Shown here piece after piece: positions 1 through 11,167 of a stretch of 64,000 nt of DNA; within the stretch, counting starts at the first letter, position 1, and the number at the start of each line of letters is the position of its first letter. The position numbers were made by a program, and so were the translations under genes. Under the pieces are notes generated by a model. It was not told where the DNA came from and searched no databases. It saw only the letters and a list, made by a program, of their open reading frames with translations. Source of the DNA: Raffaelea ambrosiae (lineage: Eukaryota; Ascomycota; Sordariomycetes; Ophiostomatales; Ophiostomataceae); contig PCDI01000015.1 in NCBI GenBank assembly GCA_002778195.1, positions 1-64,000 of the forward strand, given 5' to 3'.

Positions 1-1076
1 ACGTGAAATACAGTGTCGTCAGCCGGGAGGAGGGTATCGTCAGCCAGTCGAGCGAAGCAACTAAGCTTCTCTTTGCTTTGATTGTCCGTGGTCCCGCCAT
101 CAGTGGTAGTATGGTTAGACTTGCTCGATTTGGACTGATCCCTCTCCTTGTCTCGCTTGGCGAAGCAAAAGGCCTCTGTGTGCCCCTGCTTGCCACAAAA
201 GTCACACTTGCGGTCGCTCTTGGACTTGGTCTTGCCGTCCTTGCCGCCAAACTTGTCGTTGTTGTTGGTAGATTTGCTGCCAGAGCCGCCGTTGCCGTTG
301 GTGTTGTTGTTGCCGTCCTTCTTCTTGCCCGCCGTCGACGACTTGCCACGGCAGCGGTCACGGAGGAAGGCCTTCACTTCACCAAATGCGTCATCTTCAN
401 ACTTCGTGCTCCACTCACTTCGCAGCTTCGACGTGATATCTGCGAAAGCTTCAGTGGCGCGGCCGTCGATGATGCTCAACAGGTGGTAAATCTTGTGCCT
501 CGCAGAGAGCCTGCCGACTTTCTNCTCATAGTCTCTTGTGTTGTCCTCCAACCGCGTCAAAAATTGGTCGACAGAGTCACCATCACGCCAGTGGAGGTTA
601 TGAAAGTACCGAGCAGCCTTCACGGAGAGGCTCTTCTCCTCCGGAGCGTACAGGGCTTGGAGTGCGTCGTAGAGCTCGCCGGGGCGTTCGGCATCGAGGA
701 GGGATGCTGGGAGCGAGTCTCCCAAGGTCATCGTCAGTGCAGCCAGAAAGGTACCGACCGCCTCGTCGTCGTATTCGGTATCAATCTTGGTAAAGGTGAT
801 GGCTGGTCCGGCCAGCTTGGTCAACTGCTTGACCTTTCGGCTCCACCGCTCCCATTCATGCGCCTTCTCAAGCTTGATGTCGATTCGGCTTGCCATCTCC
901 ATGACCCGGGTCAACGTACCCTGCGATATNGTCTTTTTGGTGGCAGACATGGTGGTAGACTTGGTGGTAGGCTTGGGTAGCTGGCTAGGGGGTGGATTTG
1001 CGGGGAAATCAAAGGGTACCTTGTCGGGATCGTCCCGGAAAGGTTGCAAGGGCTGCTGGGAGCTTCTGGTCGTCAT
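1..1076 (-). CDS. Gag polyprotein of a Ty1/copia-type LTR retrotransposon (partial, runs off left end)
   Basis: Structural capsid protein of an LTR retrotransposon, which packages the element RNA into virus-like particles. The leftward frame is open from the ATG at 1076 to the window edge, about 358 codons. An in-frame ATG at 950 is an alternative start. A UBN2/copia-like capsid region (roughly residues 45-250, with a Trp-rich stretch HEWERWSRKVKQL and later FHNLHWRDGDSVDQFLTRL) is followed by a basic Asn/Gly/Lys linker. A CCHC zinc knuckle of the form C-X2-C-X4-H-X4-C follows at 206-165 (residues 291-304, CDFCGKQGHTEAFC). Protease, integrase and reverse transcriptase would lie beyond the left end and are not seen. 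Three ambiguous bases (400, 524, 930) fall in the frame. N930 is silent, N400 changes one residue, and N524 lies in codon NAG, so a T there would be a stop. Family assignment is firm; intactness of the whole element is unknown. Confidence 0.85.
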   Translation of the reverse strand, partial: MTTRSSQQPLQPFRDDPDKVPFDFPANPPPSQLPKPTTKSTTMSATKKXISQGTLTRVMEMASRIDIKLEKAHEWERWSRKVKQLTKLAGPAITFTKIDTEYDDEAVGTFLAALTMTLGDSLPASLLDAERPGELYDALQALYAPEEKSLSVKAARYFHNLHWRDGDSVDQFLTRLEDNTRDYEXKVGRLSARHKIYHLLSIIDGRATEAFADITSKLRSEWSTKXEDDAFGEVKAFLRDRCRGKSSTAGKKKDGNNNTNGNGGSGSKSTNNNDKFGGKDGKTKSKSDRKCDFCGKQGHTEAFCFAKRDKERDQSKSSKSNHTTTDGGTTDNQSKEKLSCFARLADDTLLPADDTVFH

Positions 1077-1250
1077 GAAGCTCACCAGCCAAAAAAGAAG
1101 TCGGTTGAGGTGCTTGAAGCAAAGCTTTCCAACGCTCAGACCAACGGAAAAAGGGGGGTGCGTTATAGTACGCCAAGGGGGTCGAAATTAATCGAAAATG
1201 GTGCGTGCGATACGCCAAAGAAAAGGGGTAGATCAGGATTACGGCCACCC

Positions 1251-1262
1251 GGGCTCATAACC
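1251..1262 (-). other. Primer-binding site matching the initiator-Met tRNA anticodon arm
   Basis: On the minus strand the 12 bases GGTTATGAGCCC are the exact complement of GGGCTCATAACC, the anticodon stem-loop of initiator tRNA-Met as I recall it from yeast. Copia-like elements are known to prime reverse transcription with an internal half-tRNA fragment of this molecule. The site directly abuts a CA dinucleotide (1264-1263) that would be the LTR end, and it lies 174 bases upstream of the gag ATG. This is the expected order LTR-PBS-gag. Confidence 0.8.
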
Positions 1263-1479
1263 TGTCAAAAGTATAATTTGATAGTTGCATTTAGCACCGT
1301 ATAGGGCTAGACTATCTGGAAGAAAAGGAGGATAGGTTGAATGTTGAAAGTCTAGATACATAGGGGCCAACACGGAGGAGCTTTTGTACGTGGAAATAAA
1401 TGGGGCCTAGTGCCCAGCCAGCCAATCAGCGCAGCGTGTGCACGTGAGTGCACCGTTGGCTAGCAAACACTTGCCAACA
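1263..1479 (-). repeat. Probable LTR of the copia element (inner edge clear, outer edge uncertain)
   Basis: The inner edge is well placed: the minus strand reads ...TTTTGACA and then the primer-binding site with no spacer. The outer edge should start with TG on the minus strand. TGTTGGC occurs at 1479 (217-bp LTR) and also at 1372 (110-bp LTR). The longer version is preferred because a TATA-like ATTTATTT lies at about 1395-1402, between the two candidate ends, as expected of a U3 promoter. The second LTR and the far target-site duplication lie outside the window, so the boundary cannot be confirmed here. Confidence 0.5.
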
Positions 1480-3574
1480 CACGCACATTTTCAACAGTTG
1501 CGCCATCTGCCCTTACATTTCCCCGTCTGTGGCGTCCTTCCTCCACTATGTAGTCACTTCTTGTTTAACCTTGTGTGGCTGCTCGTCATTTTTCACAATT
1601 TTAAACGTCCCATTACGATTCATCCTCCGCTGCGCAGCAGAGATCCGGAAGCTGATCCGCCTCCCTAGCAAGTGCACTACTATGTGCGTATTTTCATTCC
1701 CTGTTGGCATCCCACTTCTGGGTTGGTCTTTCTGGTCTTCCTGGTCTTTTTGGGGGTTTTTTTTGGTCTTCCTGGTCGGTTTTCTTGGCCCCCCCCTGGT
1801 CGCTCTCACCTTTGCCTGCCCCAGCTGGCCGGGGTACCTCGTGCGCTGGGTGGTCTTTGCTTCCTGGTTTCCAAGCCCCCGTCTATGGTTTGACCGGGTA
1901 TCCCGCCTCGCTTGCTTGCAAAGGCCTTTGTTCTTCGCGTATTAACTACCTAGTACTCCTATGTATGTACGAGTACTCGTACGGTGTACACGGCCAAACC
2001 AGCCTCTTCCAAGCCGGGATCACCACCAACACGTGTCGTCGTTAGTGTCCCCTTCCTACGAGCTGAGACGTCGTATGTTCGGTAATTATTAAGGTTCCGC
2101 GGGGATCTTGCAATAACTGGGACTTTCTGATATTGCAGCGATGCCAGCGAGTGGTCATCGTACCAGCTTACACATACTACTATGTATTAGGACGTACACT
2201 GTACGTGAGATACAAGGACATGCCTCCTGGTATGTACATAGTCGCTACTTGTACATGGCAGAGTCTGTTAGTGACACTAGCTCATGACAGCCAGGAGAGG
2301 GTCCAAGGGAGACCCAGTCGGACACCCAGGGATACCCAAAGGACCCGGAGTCTAGGTCGGACTGTTTTGCTATTGCACGCATCTCCAGGACAATTCCAAG
2401 CAGTTTCTGTACTTGTGTGTAATAGTCAGAGACACTACGGTATAGCAGATGGCTTGCACGCGGACCGCCTCGGTCATCAGACTGTCTCTGGCATAGCCTC
2501 CCGGCGTGGAAGCAAAGCAGTCAGTCATCAAAACACGATGACCCTCCCCAACCAAAACAGCAACGGCAAGCTGTCCGCAAACAGCAAAAACAAAACAAAA
2601 CACAAAAACAAAAGCTTCCCCCCCCCCAAACACCAAAAACAGTCAACAGTCAACAGTCAATAGACCCTGCCCCAGAGAGCGGAATGTTTCGACACAGACC
2701 TTTTCAACGGTGGCCGAAACGTCCAGACCCGTCTCGACAGAGGAGCCCCAACGTTTTGAAACAAATATCTGTGTGTTTGTGTGTGTAAATACGCCCTATC
2801 TCGGTGATGCTTGCCAGAAAAAGAGTCTTTTGTCGGTGCGCAGTTGCATTCTTTGCCGACTTTGTGCCCAAATGCTCTAGGTGCATTCGTACGCATAATG
2901 CAATCGTAGCATGATCCTACATCTCGTAGCATTACAGACTATCTTACCGCATGAACAAACGGGACTGAGCGCTGGTCTGTCGACTTTTTTTTTCTTTTGG
3001 TTTCTGGCCCCCAGCGAGCACGAACTGAGCGGCTGTTTCGCATAGTCTGCGACGGCGACGGCGGGCGAATGGCGCGGGGAACCACCAGACAGACGCGTCC
3101 CAGACGCGTTTTGTGGTTCGCATCTGTTGACAAACTGCCGTTTTCGGGATTAGCGCGATCGCCATGCTTTTGCTCGCCCAACATTGAACACACTAGTTAC
3201 GGTGTAAGACGCTTCTCTGTTTGGCGGACAGTCCGTCCTCGTGCAATGGTTTCCCACTGCTGTCGTGACTATGTTCTCACTATCTGCCGGCCAATTTGCT
3301 GGCCTTTTCGCTTCGTCTTTGACAGGCGGGACCTCGGCTTTTTCCTCGTTGCTTTTCTTTTCTTTTCTTTTGCGCGTGTGCGCTTCATTGCTTTTTCTGC
3401 CTCCTCAATTAAGCATCTGTGCCACCCCCTAATCGTAGATTTTCTGCTAAGAAGACGAACAACGAATGAGATGGAGTGCGGCGGGCAAGGAGGAAGGAGT
3501 GCCGCTCGAACAAGGGGAGGCAGAGCGAGAAGAGCGAGGATCTCCTCAGCCCTCCATGCAGGTCTCGCTGCCGA

Positions 3575-3648
3575 TCCCAGTTGGTTCCCAGTTGGTTCCC
3601 AGTCGGATCCCAGTCGGATCCCAGTCAGATCCCAGTTGGTTCCAGTCG
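3575..3648. repeat. 11-bp minisatellite, about 7 copies
   Basis: Imperfect tandem copies of ATCCCAGTCGG / TTCCCAGTTGG. Variants alternate A/T at position 1 and CGG/TGG/CAG at the end. It lies in non-coding DNA. Confidence 0.85.
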
Positions 3649-4855
3649 CCACCCAGCAGGATGACGCGAAGTCGCAGCTGCCGGGGTCCCTAGTCGAGCC
3701 GCACCAAGAAGACAGACTATTTTGGACCAAGTATAAATTTGTGAGGGAGCAGAGGCTGAGAAAGCGTGAGTGAAACTGGGCGGACGGGCTGGACGGCACA
3801 AGAGAAGATTGCACGAGTACGAGCACTCGTGATCACTTGCGATGTCGCCGGCTTCTGGGTTTGGGGCAACACGAAACGGTGTGTTTCATCGCGAGCCGTC
3901 TGGTGTTCACGAACCACACCCGAGAAATGGAAGTGCAGAATCACGAGAAATGCCATCGCGGCAGTTCTGGCATGGGCGCCTCAGCTGAAGAAACGAAGCT
4001 GTTGTATCGTATCTCACACATAGCTACTATGGTAGTACGAGTACTATTAGTATCTTGTCACTTTCCACTTGCGTGATCCACATGCCAGCCGGAGCTGGAC
4101 CGACACCAATGAGGCGAGTCGTGAAAAAGAAAAGAAAAGTGGCCCAGCCTGGCCCTCTCATCTTGTCATCTCTCGGCGGGCAGATAGCCTGCTCCAGAGG
4201 CCAGCAGAGACCCATAGCAGGCCATGTACGATGAGATGCAGACCCATTAAAATCTCCATACAAATCACCGTCTGAGGCCGGCATTGCCTGGCCCAGGGCG
4301 GCCCCGGCTGACGAGCGGAGAGGAAGAGAGAAAAAAAAAAGAGGGGAGCAAAAAAAAAAGATTACATAGTAGAATGAGAAGAGACAACCAGACAGAAGGG
4401 CAAATGAGAGGGCGCGCAGGAGGAGTCCAGAGTCTTGCGCCGTAAGGTTGCAGTGCGAAAGGTCCGATCGCCTCTGGCAGCAATAGTCCACTCACACGCA
4501 GCGATTGGCGGTGCTTGCGGTGCGAAACCCCGGTCGACCCAGCTGCCGCCCACTCCTCCGAGGCCTGGGGCTCACCACGCAGATCGCCCACCCACCCACA
4601 CCAACTGTTGACATGGGAGCGTGTGGTGGGCAAGGAAAGCCGCTAGACGCCGCCCGCAAACGCGACGCGTTATTCCTTTTGGTCCTAGGGCCATCTCTCT
4701 TACACGGAGCTTTTTGCTGGTAGTACGCCATAGGCAGCTTTTTTATTTTTATTTTCTTTTTCCTGGTCGCTCCTGCCCAGTCTACTGGCAACTGCCTTGT
4801 CTGGAACATCATATCCTTTTTTTCCTCGTGTCCTCCCGTGCTCTCTCGATCTTGG

Positions 4856-4856
<1 letters not shown>

Positions 4857-4886
<30 letters not shown>
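4857..4886. repeat. (CT)n microsatellite
   Basis: Uninterrupted CT dinucleotide run in the pyrimidine-rich spacer upstream of the membrane-protein gene. Confidence 0.85.
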
Positions 4887-4891
<5 letters not shown>

Positions 4892-6399
4892 CTCTCTTTG
4901 TTCCTCTGGCAGCGTTCTTGTGCGGCTTCACTTTAAACGTCCCTCAACACTCTTCTTCCCTTCTGCCCGCCTGCTAGTTTCCTCTTTGAGTGTATGCCAG
5001 GAAGCCCTCCATCTCGGCATATAACACACGGGCAAGCCATATTGCAGCCACACGCCAACAATCCCCCTTTTTGTTGTTGTTGGCCTGCATCCCAGTCGAG
5101 AAACCAAACGATCACTTGCTCTCGCTACTCGTTTCTCGCTTCCCTTTCCCTCTTATCACCACCGCAACAACCGATCACCCAGCAGACCCCAAGAGGCCTC
5201 TCCGGGCTGACTGGGCTGACCGTTTTCTGTCGTGTGCGCCTGCCACGTCTCACACTCCTTTGCTTGTATCTCTGTTTGCTGCTGGACCTCAGCTCTCGGT
5301 CAGAGACGTCTTCCGGGCTGGGCCATATACCTTGCGTCCAAGATCCTCCTTCTACCCCACGACCACCACATTTACTCTATTTTAGCATTGCTCGCTCTTC
5401 CCGGGCGCCGCCACTTGCAGACAGCTTCTCGATATTAAACAAAACGCGGGGCGAACAGAGAAATAAATACCCAAACCACCGAACACACCGAACACACCGA
5501 ACACGCACAGAAAGCACACTGAGCCAAGCGGCAAAAAGCACCAATCCGGCTAGGCGAACCGCAAGCCGTCTCATATTGAGCACGGCGCGAGTCCTCTCTT
5601 CTGCGTCTCGTTTCTCGTGCGGTCTCTTCCGAGTGTTCACGAACCAATCTGCCAGCCTCTCTTTCATATCCGCGCCCCGTCTTCAGACGCTCCTCATCTC
5701 ACCCATAGCAGCAACCCTGCTCCCGCTTGCTTTGCTGCCGGGTCTACCGCTCTCGACAGCTCGCAAACAAAACCTAACTGCCACGTTTTTTTAATCTTTG
5801 GCCCGGCTTCCCGGCGTTTGAGATTCTCAAAAAACTGCATGTCAGGGAGAAAAGAACCGGGGGCTTCCAACACGGCTCGAGCCAACCTGTTTCGCTTTTT
5901 CCCAACAACGCCTGTTTTCTCCTTTTAACCACGTCCTTGCCCCATACCCACGCAGCCCTTGCCTGTTTCTGTTTTTTTCTTTTTTCTTTTTTTTCTTTCT
6001 GTCTCCCTCTCCTCTGCCCATCATTCGATAATCCCCAGAGGGGACGGGCCCTTGCCCTACCAACAAACAAAGAACAGGCCGAAACACGACCAAAAAAAGG
6101 ACCAACAAGAGACATAGTATTCCAGCTGGAATTGCCAACTCAAAGCAAAAAGGAGCCGGACCCCCTGCGTTTTGCCGTGCTCTGCTGTAGTCTCTTTGCA
6201 TTGGGCGGAGGCCATTTTCACACACACAAAAAAAGCATCCTCCACGATCTGGGCGTCGAGCCATTGGACCCTGAGGGACTTTTCCCGTCTCCCGAGTGGT
6301 TGAATTGGTGTTTTTTCCTCGCTCTCTACCTCTTTCGCCAGTTTCCCCAGTCCATTCCCTCACAGCTGTCAACTGGACTTGCAGCCTTGACTACGCAAA

Positions 6400-8082
6400 A
6401 TGGTGATGCCTCCAAGCATACCAACCGTGCTCGGCGCCCTAGCAGTCTTTGCCACGGCTGCTCTGATCGCCGTCCACGCCATACTCGCCCACGAGCTGGG
6501 CAATCGTACGTCGTCTTCCACGAGAATCGTGGCGATTGTGTCATGCGCCCTTGAGGGCGTCGTGTTCTCTGCCCTTTGCATATACCTCTTATTCCACCTG
6601 CGGAGGAGGCCAGCAGCGGAGCCAATCAATTACAAGTGCCCACAGCAGCAACCACAAAGCAATGGTCCGCTGCTTGGTCTGACCATCATCCTCTGCACTG
6701 TCGCTGCAGCGGTGTCCGTGGCGGCTCTTGTCTGCCTAGGGAAGGAGGCCAACAAACTCCCCGAAAAGATTTTCGGCGCCGGTGCCGTCCCCTTCCTGGT
6801 CGGCGCCTCTGTCACATTGGGCGTGTCCTACGCAGCCCAGCTGCTCTTCTTGATCGTCTGCTTTATCGCGTGTCGCACATCCGCGTCGACAGGTGCGGTC
6901 TCGCACGATGCAACTGAGGAGGGTCGCATAAAAGCTAGCGCCGCCAACAGCCGCTCCAGCAGCAACCGGTCGCGGCCCTCTGGCCGTGTCAAGTCCATTC
7001 GGTATAGCGAGACTAGCAGTCCCGCCAGTCGCCACCATCACAAGTCGCCACGCACCCGCGGCACAAGCATGTCCTCCATCAATGGCTCACACTCCCCACC
7101 GGGCTCCAGCGGTGCCGGATCGGCCACCGAGACCACGAGCTCGTTCCGATCTTCTCTATCGCATATTGTGCGACCCATCTCTTCCAAAACCCGCCTACTG
7201 CCCGGGGGAACCAGTGGCAGCCAGCGCTCGCAACGGCGGCCGACCTTGACGACAGTCACTTCATCCCCTCCTACTAATGTACACTCCACAACACGGGATT
7301 CGGTTGTGCAGCAGCCGAATGCTGTTGAAGATGGGTTTGACTCGTGGGACACGTCAGCCGTCGATCCACACAACCGTCAGACGGTGCTGGAGAGCTCATC
7401 ACCTATACCAGGTCGCTTCCTGGAGACGATTCCAGCCAGCCCCACAACAAGCCGCAGTGCCAGCCCGGGCGGCGCGCTCGATCTGGAACCTCCGCGATCC
7501 CGGCGGCGGAGCCGCAGCTTTAGCCCAGCGGGCTCGTCAACACACTCTATTGGACCCCGTTCCCGATCGCAATCATACTCACAGTCCCCGACCAACGAGG
7601 CACACATCCACCCTCTATTCCGGTCCGACTCTCCCACGCCACCACCAGCCATGGTCAGTGCCGGAACTATTGTGACGGCCGCGCCCAACGGCGGCCAAAT
7701 CATCACCGATGCGCAGGGTCTGCGGACGATTAGCCGCATGCGCAGTGGTAGCTTGCCAACTGTGCCTAGTCCGTTGAGCCGCCAGGGCAGCTTCGATGAC
7801 TTTGGCGTGCGGCGCGGTGCGGTCACTAGCTCGGTGGCAAGGGCAGCAGCTAGCGATGAGCTGCGGGAAGAGGAAACAGAAGCCGACGAGGAAGACGACT
7901 ATGCCGACTCGACAGACAGGACGTCGCAGACCCACAGCGCGGAGCGCAAGATGACCCCGCCGATCCCAGAGTGGATTCTCAGCGCCGGCGCACGGTCGAG
8001 TCTGACGGACTATGAGAACCGCAAGATTCGATACGAGAGCGGCGCAAGGCCAAACGAGATCACTCCTGGCCTAGCATTATGA
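6400..8082 (+). CDS. Four-helix membrane protein with long Ser/Pro/Arg-rich cytosolic tail, function unknown
   Basis: A single-exon frame of 560 residues. Four hydrophobic segments occupy about residues 8-30, 43-66, 90-112 and 128-158, with a short polar loop (CPQQQPQSNG) between helices 2 and 3. The remaining 400 residues are low-complexity, rich in Ser, Pro and Arg, with many RS/SP dipeptides that could be kinase or 14-3-3 sites. An acidic patch (EEETEADEEDD) follows, then a more ordered C-terminus (PPIPEWILSAGARSSLTDYE) that looks conserved. The Arg-rich flank after helix 2 and the long tail suggest the tail is cytosolic. I do not recognise the family; it resembles uncharacterised fungal four-TM proteins. 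The start is the first ATG after an extended T/C-rich leader, and a second Met follows at residue 3. The next gene, rad23, lies 1.3 kb downstream on the same strand. Confidence 0.8.
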   Translation: MVMPPSIPTVLGALAVFATAALIAVHAILAHELGNRTSSSTRIVAIVSCALEGVVFSALCIYLLFHLRRRPAAEPINYKCPQQQPQSNGPLLGLTIILCTVAAAVSVAALVCLGKEANKLPEKIFGAGAVPFLVGASVTLGVSYAAQLLFLIVCFIACRTSASTGAVSHDATEEGRIKASAANSRSSSNRSRPSGRVKSIRYSETSSPASRHHHKSPRTRGTSMSSINGSHSPPGSSGAGSATETTSSFRSSLSHIVRPISSKTRLLPGGTSGSQRSQRRPTLTTVTSSPPTNVHSTTRDSVVQQPNAVEDGFDSWDTSAVDPHNRQTVLESSSPIPGRFLETIPASPTTSRSASPGGALDLEPPRSRRRSRSFSPAGSSTHSIGPRSRSQSYSQSPTNEAHIHPLFRSDSPTPPPAMVSAGTIVTAAPNGGQIITDAQGLRTISRMRSGSLPTVPSPLSRQGSFDDFGVRRGAVTSSVARAAASDELREEETEADEEDDYADSTDRTSQTHSAERKMTPPIPEWILSAGARSSLTDYENRKIRYESGARPNEITPGLAL

Positions 8083-9403
8083 TGAAAAAATCAACGCTTG
8101 ATTCCGATTGCCTTGGCCGACCATTCCTTTTACAAATTTTCTTTGTCTTTTTCTTTTTCTTCACCAATGCCCTCTCAACAGCACACACACATACACACAT
8201 ACATACACACACACATTGTCTCTTATCCACGCTCTCCCGTATTCATGCTCCCTTGGAAGCACTCGCTGCCTTTTCTCATTCTGTTTTGGTTATGCGTTTG
8301 GGGGTTTTTGGTTAATATTGGGCGGCTTGTATTTTATGGAGGGACATTCTTGGTGATACCACTTTCTTTGACGAAACTCTTTCTTTCCTTACGAGATACA
8401 TTATTGGTGTTTATGTGCTTTTATGGATTTGGATGGGTTCACTCTAGCGAGGCGTTGCTGCTTTGGAACCAAGGCGGCTCTTCATTTATTGTTTGACTTT
8501 GTTGTTCCATGTTTTGTTTATTTAGGCCTTTGACGGTATCGACCAGGAAACCAGAAGGCGAAATGGAGATTCCGCAAGATAAAAGTACAGAAGAAATACA
8601 TAATTCGAATATCCAAGTTTGAAAAAAAAAAAAAAAGTCAATATGTACTCAGCCTCATGGCTCTAGTATGGTGATGATGATATGATGGCAAGATCATCAT
8701 AGCAGGCCCAACTAAATGACTGACTGACCAATACAAGCTCGTACATTTGGCGGGGTTCCTGCTTACTTGCATAGTCCCTTAGAAGGGTCTCCTAGGCTGG
8801 TTGTTGGTGAGCTGGTCAGTGCGGGACAGAAAAAAAATAGGTTCTGCTCGCAATCAACCAATAGGCCCCGTCATTTGCTGTGGCTTGCGTGTGTTTGCGC
8901 CCGCCCACCCACCACACCAACGCAGGCAGCTACAGCTGTTACGCCATGTGCGTGTGTGTTTGTGCTCACCTGTCTCTTGGTGGAGAGGCACCCGCCACTA
9001 GCGCGGTTGCTGCCTCTCTTCCTGTCCAGCCGCCAGCCAGCCCAAAGCCCCAAAGATCCCAGAAAAACGGCCGAGCAGGTCAGTCCGGAGAAGATCGCAC
9101 CTTCCTCTTCAAAACCTCGAACCTCCTTCCCTATCTATCCGCGCGATCGCCACGGCCTTGTTTCTACTTCTTCTGAGACATAACGAAACAGCCACAGCGA
9201 CAAAAGGAAAGACCATCGCCTTCTTTTTTTCTCTTTTCACTTCTCCGTCGACCCGCGTCTGCACTTTCGAGCCGACCCCTCTCCTTCGTCTTCCTCTCTC
9301 CGCAAGCGACCGCGTGGCATCGCAGCCTCTGCTTCTTGCTTGTCTCTCTTTTTCTCTCTCCACCCTCCTCTGTCTATCTCCGTCCTCTCCCAAGTTGCCC
9401 ACC
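8083..9403. other. Spacer: 3' UTR of the membrane-protein gene and promoter/leader of rad23
   Basis: No gene seen. It contains a CA/TA microsatellite at about 8183-8217, an A-tract at 8623-8636, and a pyrimidine-rich leader from about 9220 up to the rad23 ATG. Confidence 0.6.
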
Positions 9404-11167
9404 ATGAAGGTCACATTCAAGGTACAGCTATTTCTATTTCTGCGCGACTTGTCGCTTTTGTCGCAGCTTTTGCCGCAGCCTTTGCCGCTGACTCTCGTCT
9501 CAACCTCCAGGATCTCAAGCAGCAAAAGTTCGTCATCGAGGTCGAACCAACAGAGACGGTGCGTACTAGGCCTCTTTCCTGTGCCCCCCCCACTTCTTCG
9601 ACGAGATTTTCCTATACGCGGCGTCCTGATATAAGAGCAAGGATATCCGGAGCTTCGCCGGATCCCTCCCGAGCTCTCCTACCACATCTACCTCTCTGCT
9701 TGCTTCCCCGCCCCCAGCCTGTTGCACGGCCTTGCTAACCAGTGCCACCCTCTTCACAGATTGCCGCCGTCAAGCAAAAGATCTCCGAGGAGCGAGGATG
9801 GGAGCCAAAAACACAAAAGCTCATCTACTCCGGCAAGATCTTGAAGGATGAGGAAACTGTTGAGTCGTACAAGATCGAGGAGAAGGGCTTTGTCGTCTGT
9901 GTTGTGAACAAGGTATGAACCACTATGGTGGTGTTCGCGAGACACCCTACCCATCATGAATTATCTTAGTCTAACCCCAGCCAAACCCCCCCAGCCTAAA
10001 CCTACGCCTGCACCCGCTGCCGAGTCATCCAAGGCTGCCGCCTCTGCGCCACCTCCGGCCACACCAGCTCGCGCCGCCGCTGCTGCTCCCACACCGGCTG
10101 CCCCTGCTGCTGGCTCCAGTGCCCAGCCAGCTACCGTTGCTGCCACACCGACACCGGCTGCCCGTGGAGCCGATCCCGCTGCCCCGACGAACTATACCGA
10201 TCCCAACTCCTTCTCTGTCGGCCCGGCACTGCAAGAGGCCGTGGCCAACATGGAGGCCATGGGCTTCGAGCGCAGCCAGATCAACGCCGCCATGCGTGCT
10301 GCCTACAACAACCCGGACCGCGCCGTGGAGTACCTTCTTACTGTGAGTGCTGCCCATGCCAGCCCCCCCCCTCCCCTCAAAAAACAACAACAAAAAATCA
10401 GTGCTCTGTTAGGCCGACAAGCGTACTTGGCTTCGCCAAACATGCAGCTGACGCCTAACTATCTAGGGCATTCCCGAGAATCTCCAGCCACAGGCTCCCC
10501 CAGCAGCGGCTCCCGGCGCCGCTGCCGCCGCCCCAGCAGCAACTGCTGCTGCCCCGGCCGCAGCTGGGGCTGCCACCGCGGATGATGAGGCTATGAACCT
10601 CTTCGACCTGGCGGCCCAGCAGGCCCAGCGTGGAAGCCGTGGTAGCGGAGGCGGCAGCCAGGCTGCTGCGGCTGCCGCCGCCGCTGCTGCCGCCGCCGGT
10701 GCCGGTGGTGCTGCTGCTAGCCAGGGTCTCGGTAACCTTGACTTTCTGCGCCACAACGCTCAGTTCCAGCAGCTGCGCCAGGTTGTCCAGCAGCAGCCGC
10801 AAATGCTTGAGCCGATCTTGCAGCAGCTCGGCGCCGGCAACCCGCAGCTGGCCCAGTTGATTGCTCAAAACCCAGAACAGTTTCTGAACCTGCTGAGCGA
10901 GGAAGGCGACGATGACGATGCTCCGCTGCCACCGGGTGCCCAGGCGATTGCTGTCACCGAGGAGGAGCGGGATGCTATCGAACGTGTAAGTCGGAGTCCC
11001 TTGGCTGTGTATTAAGGTATCGGATATTAACCATACTACAGCTGTGTCGCCTTGGGTTTGACCGCGACCAGGCAATCCAGGCCTATTTCGCATGCGACAA
11101 GAACGAGGAGCTGGCTGCAAACTTCCTATTCGACCAGCCCGACGAAGATGACCCGCCGGCCAACTAA
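9404..11167 (+). CDS. rad23: UV excision repair / proteasome shuttle protein Rad23
   Basis: Carries ubiquitylated substrates to the proteasome and stabilises the Rad4/XPC damage sensor in nucleotide excision repair. Six exons: 9404-9421, 9511-9558, 9760-9912, 9995-10342, 10467-10985, 11042-11167, giving 403 residues, normal for the family. The N-terminal ubiquitin-like domain (1-73) starts MKVTFKDLKQQKF and is built from the first three exons. UBA1 spans about 147-189 (MEAMGFERSQINAAM). The Rad4/XPC-binding Sti1-like domain lies at about 280-338 (PQMLEPILQQLG). UBA2 is at about 350-395 (LCRLGFDRDQAIQAYF), split by the last intron. Linkers are Ala/Pro-rich. The first coding exon is only 18 nt. 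The acceptor of intron 3 was placed at 9993-9994 because only this AG keeps the frame; nearer AGs at 9968 and 9979 do not. Identification is secure. Confidence 0.95.

Larger units (their letters stand above)
1480..6399. other. Gene-free stretch: retrotransposon flank, then pyrimidine-rich leader
   Basis: No frame with coding character was found on either strand in 4.9 kb. The stretch holds an 11-bp minisatellite (3575-3648), a (CT)n run (about 4857-4886), a 9-bp triplet repeat accgaacac (5478-5504) and many T/C tracts. From about 4750 on, the pyrimidine richness and lack of structure suggest the promoter and long 5' UTR of the membrane-protein gene at 6400. That is inferred from composition only. 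Confidence 0.6.

Noticed and set aside
3..980. Plus-strand open frame across the left end
   Set aside because: It is the complement of the copia gag, whose zinc knuckle and primer site fix the true strand.
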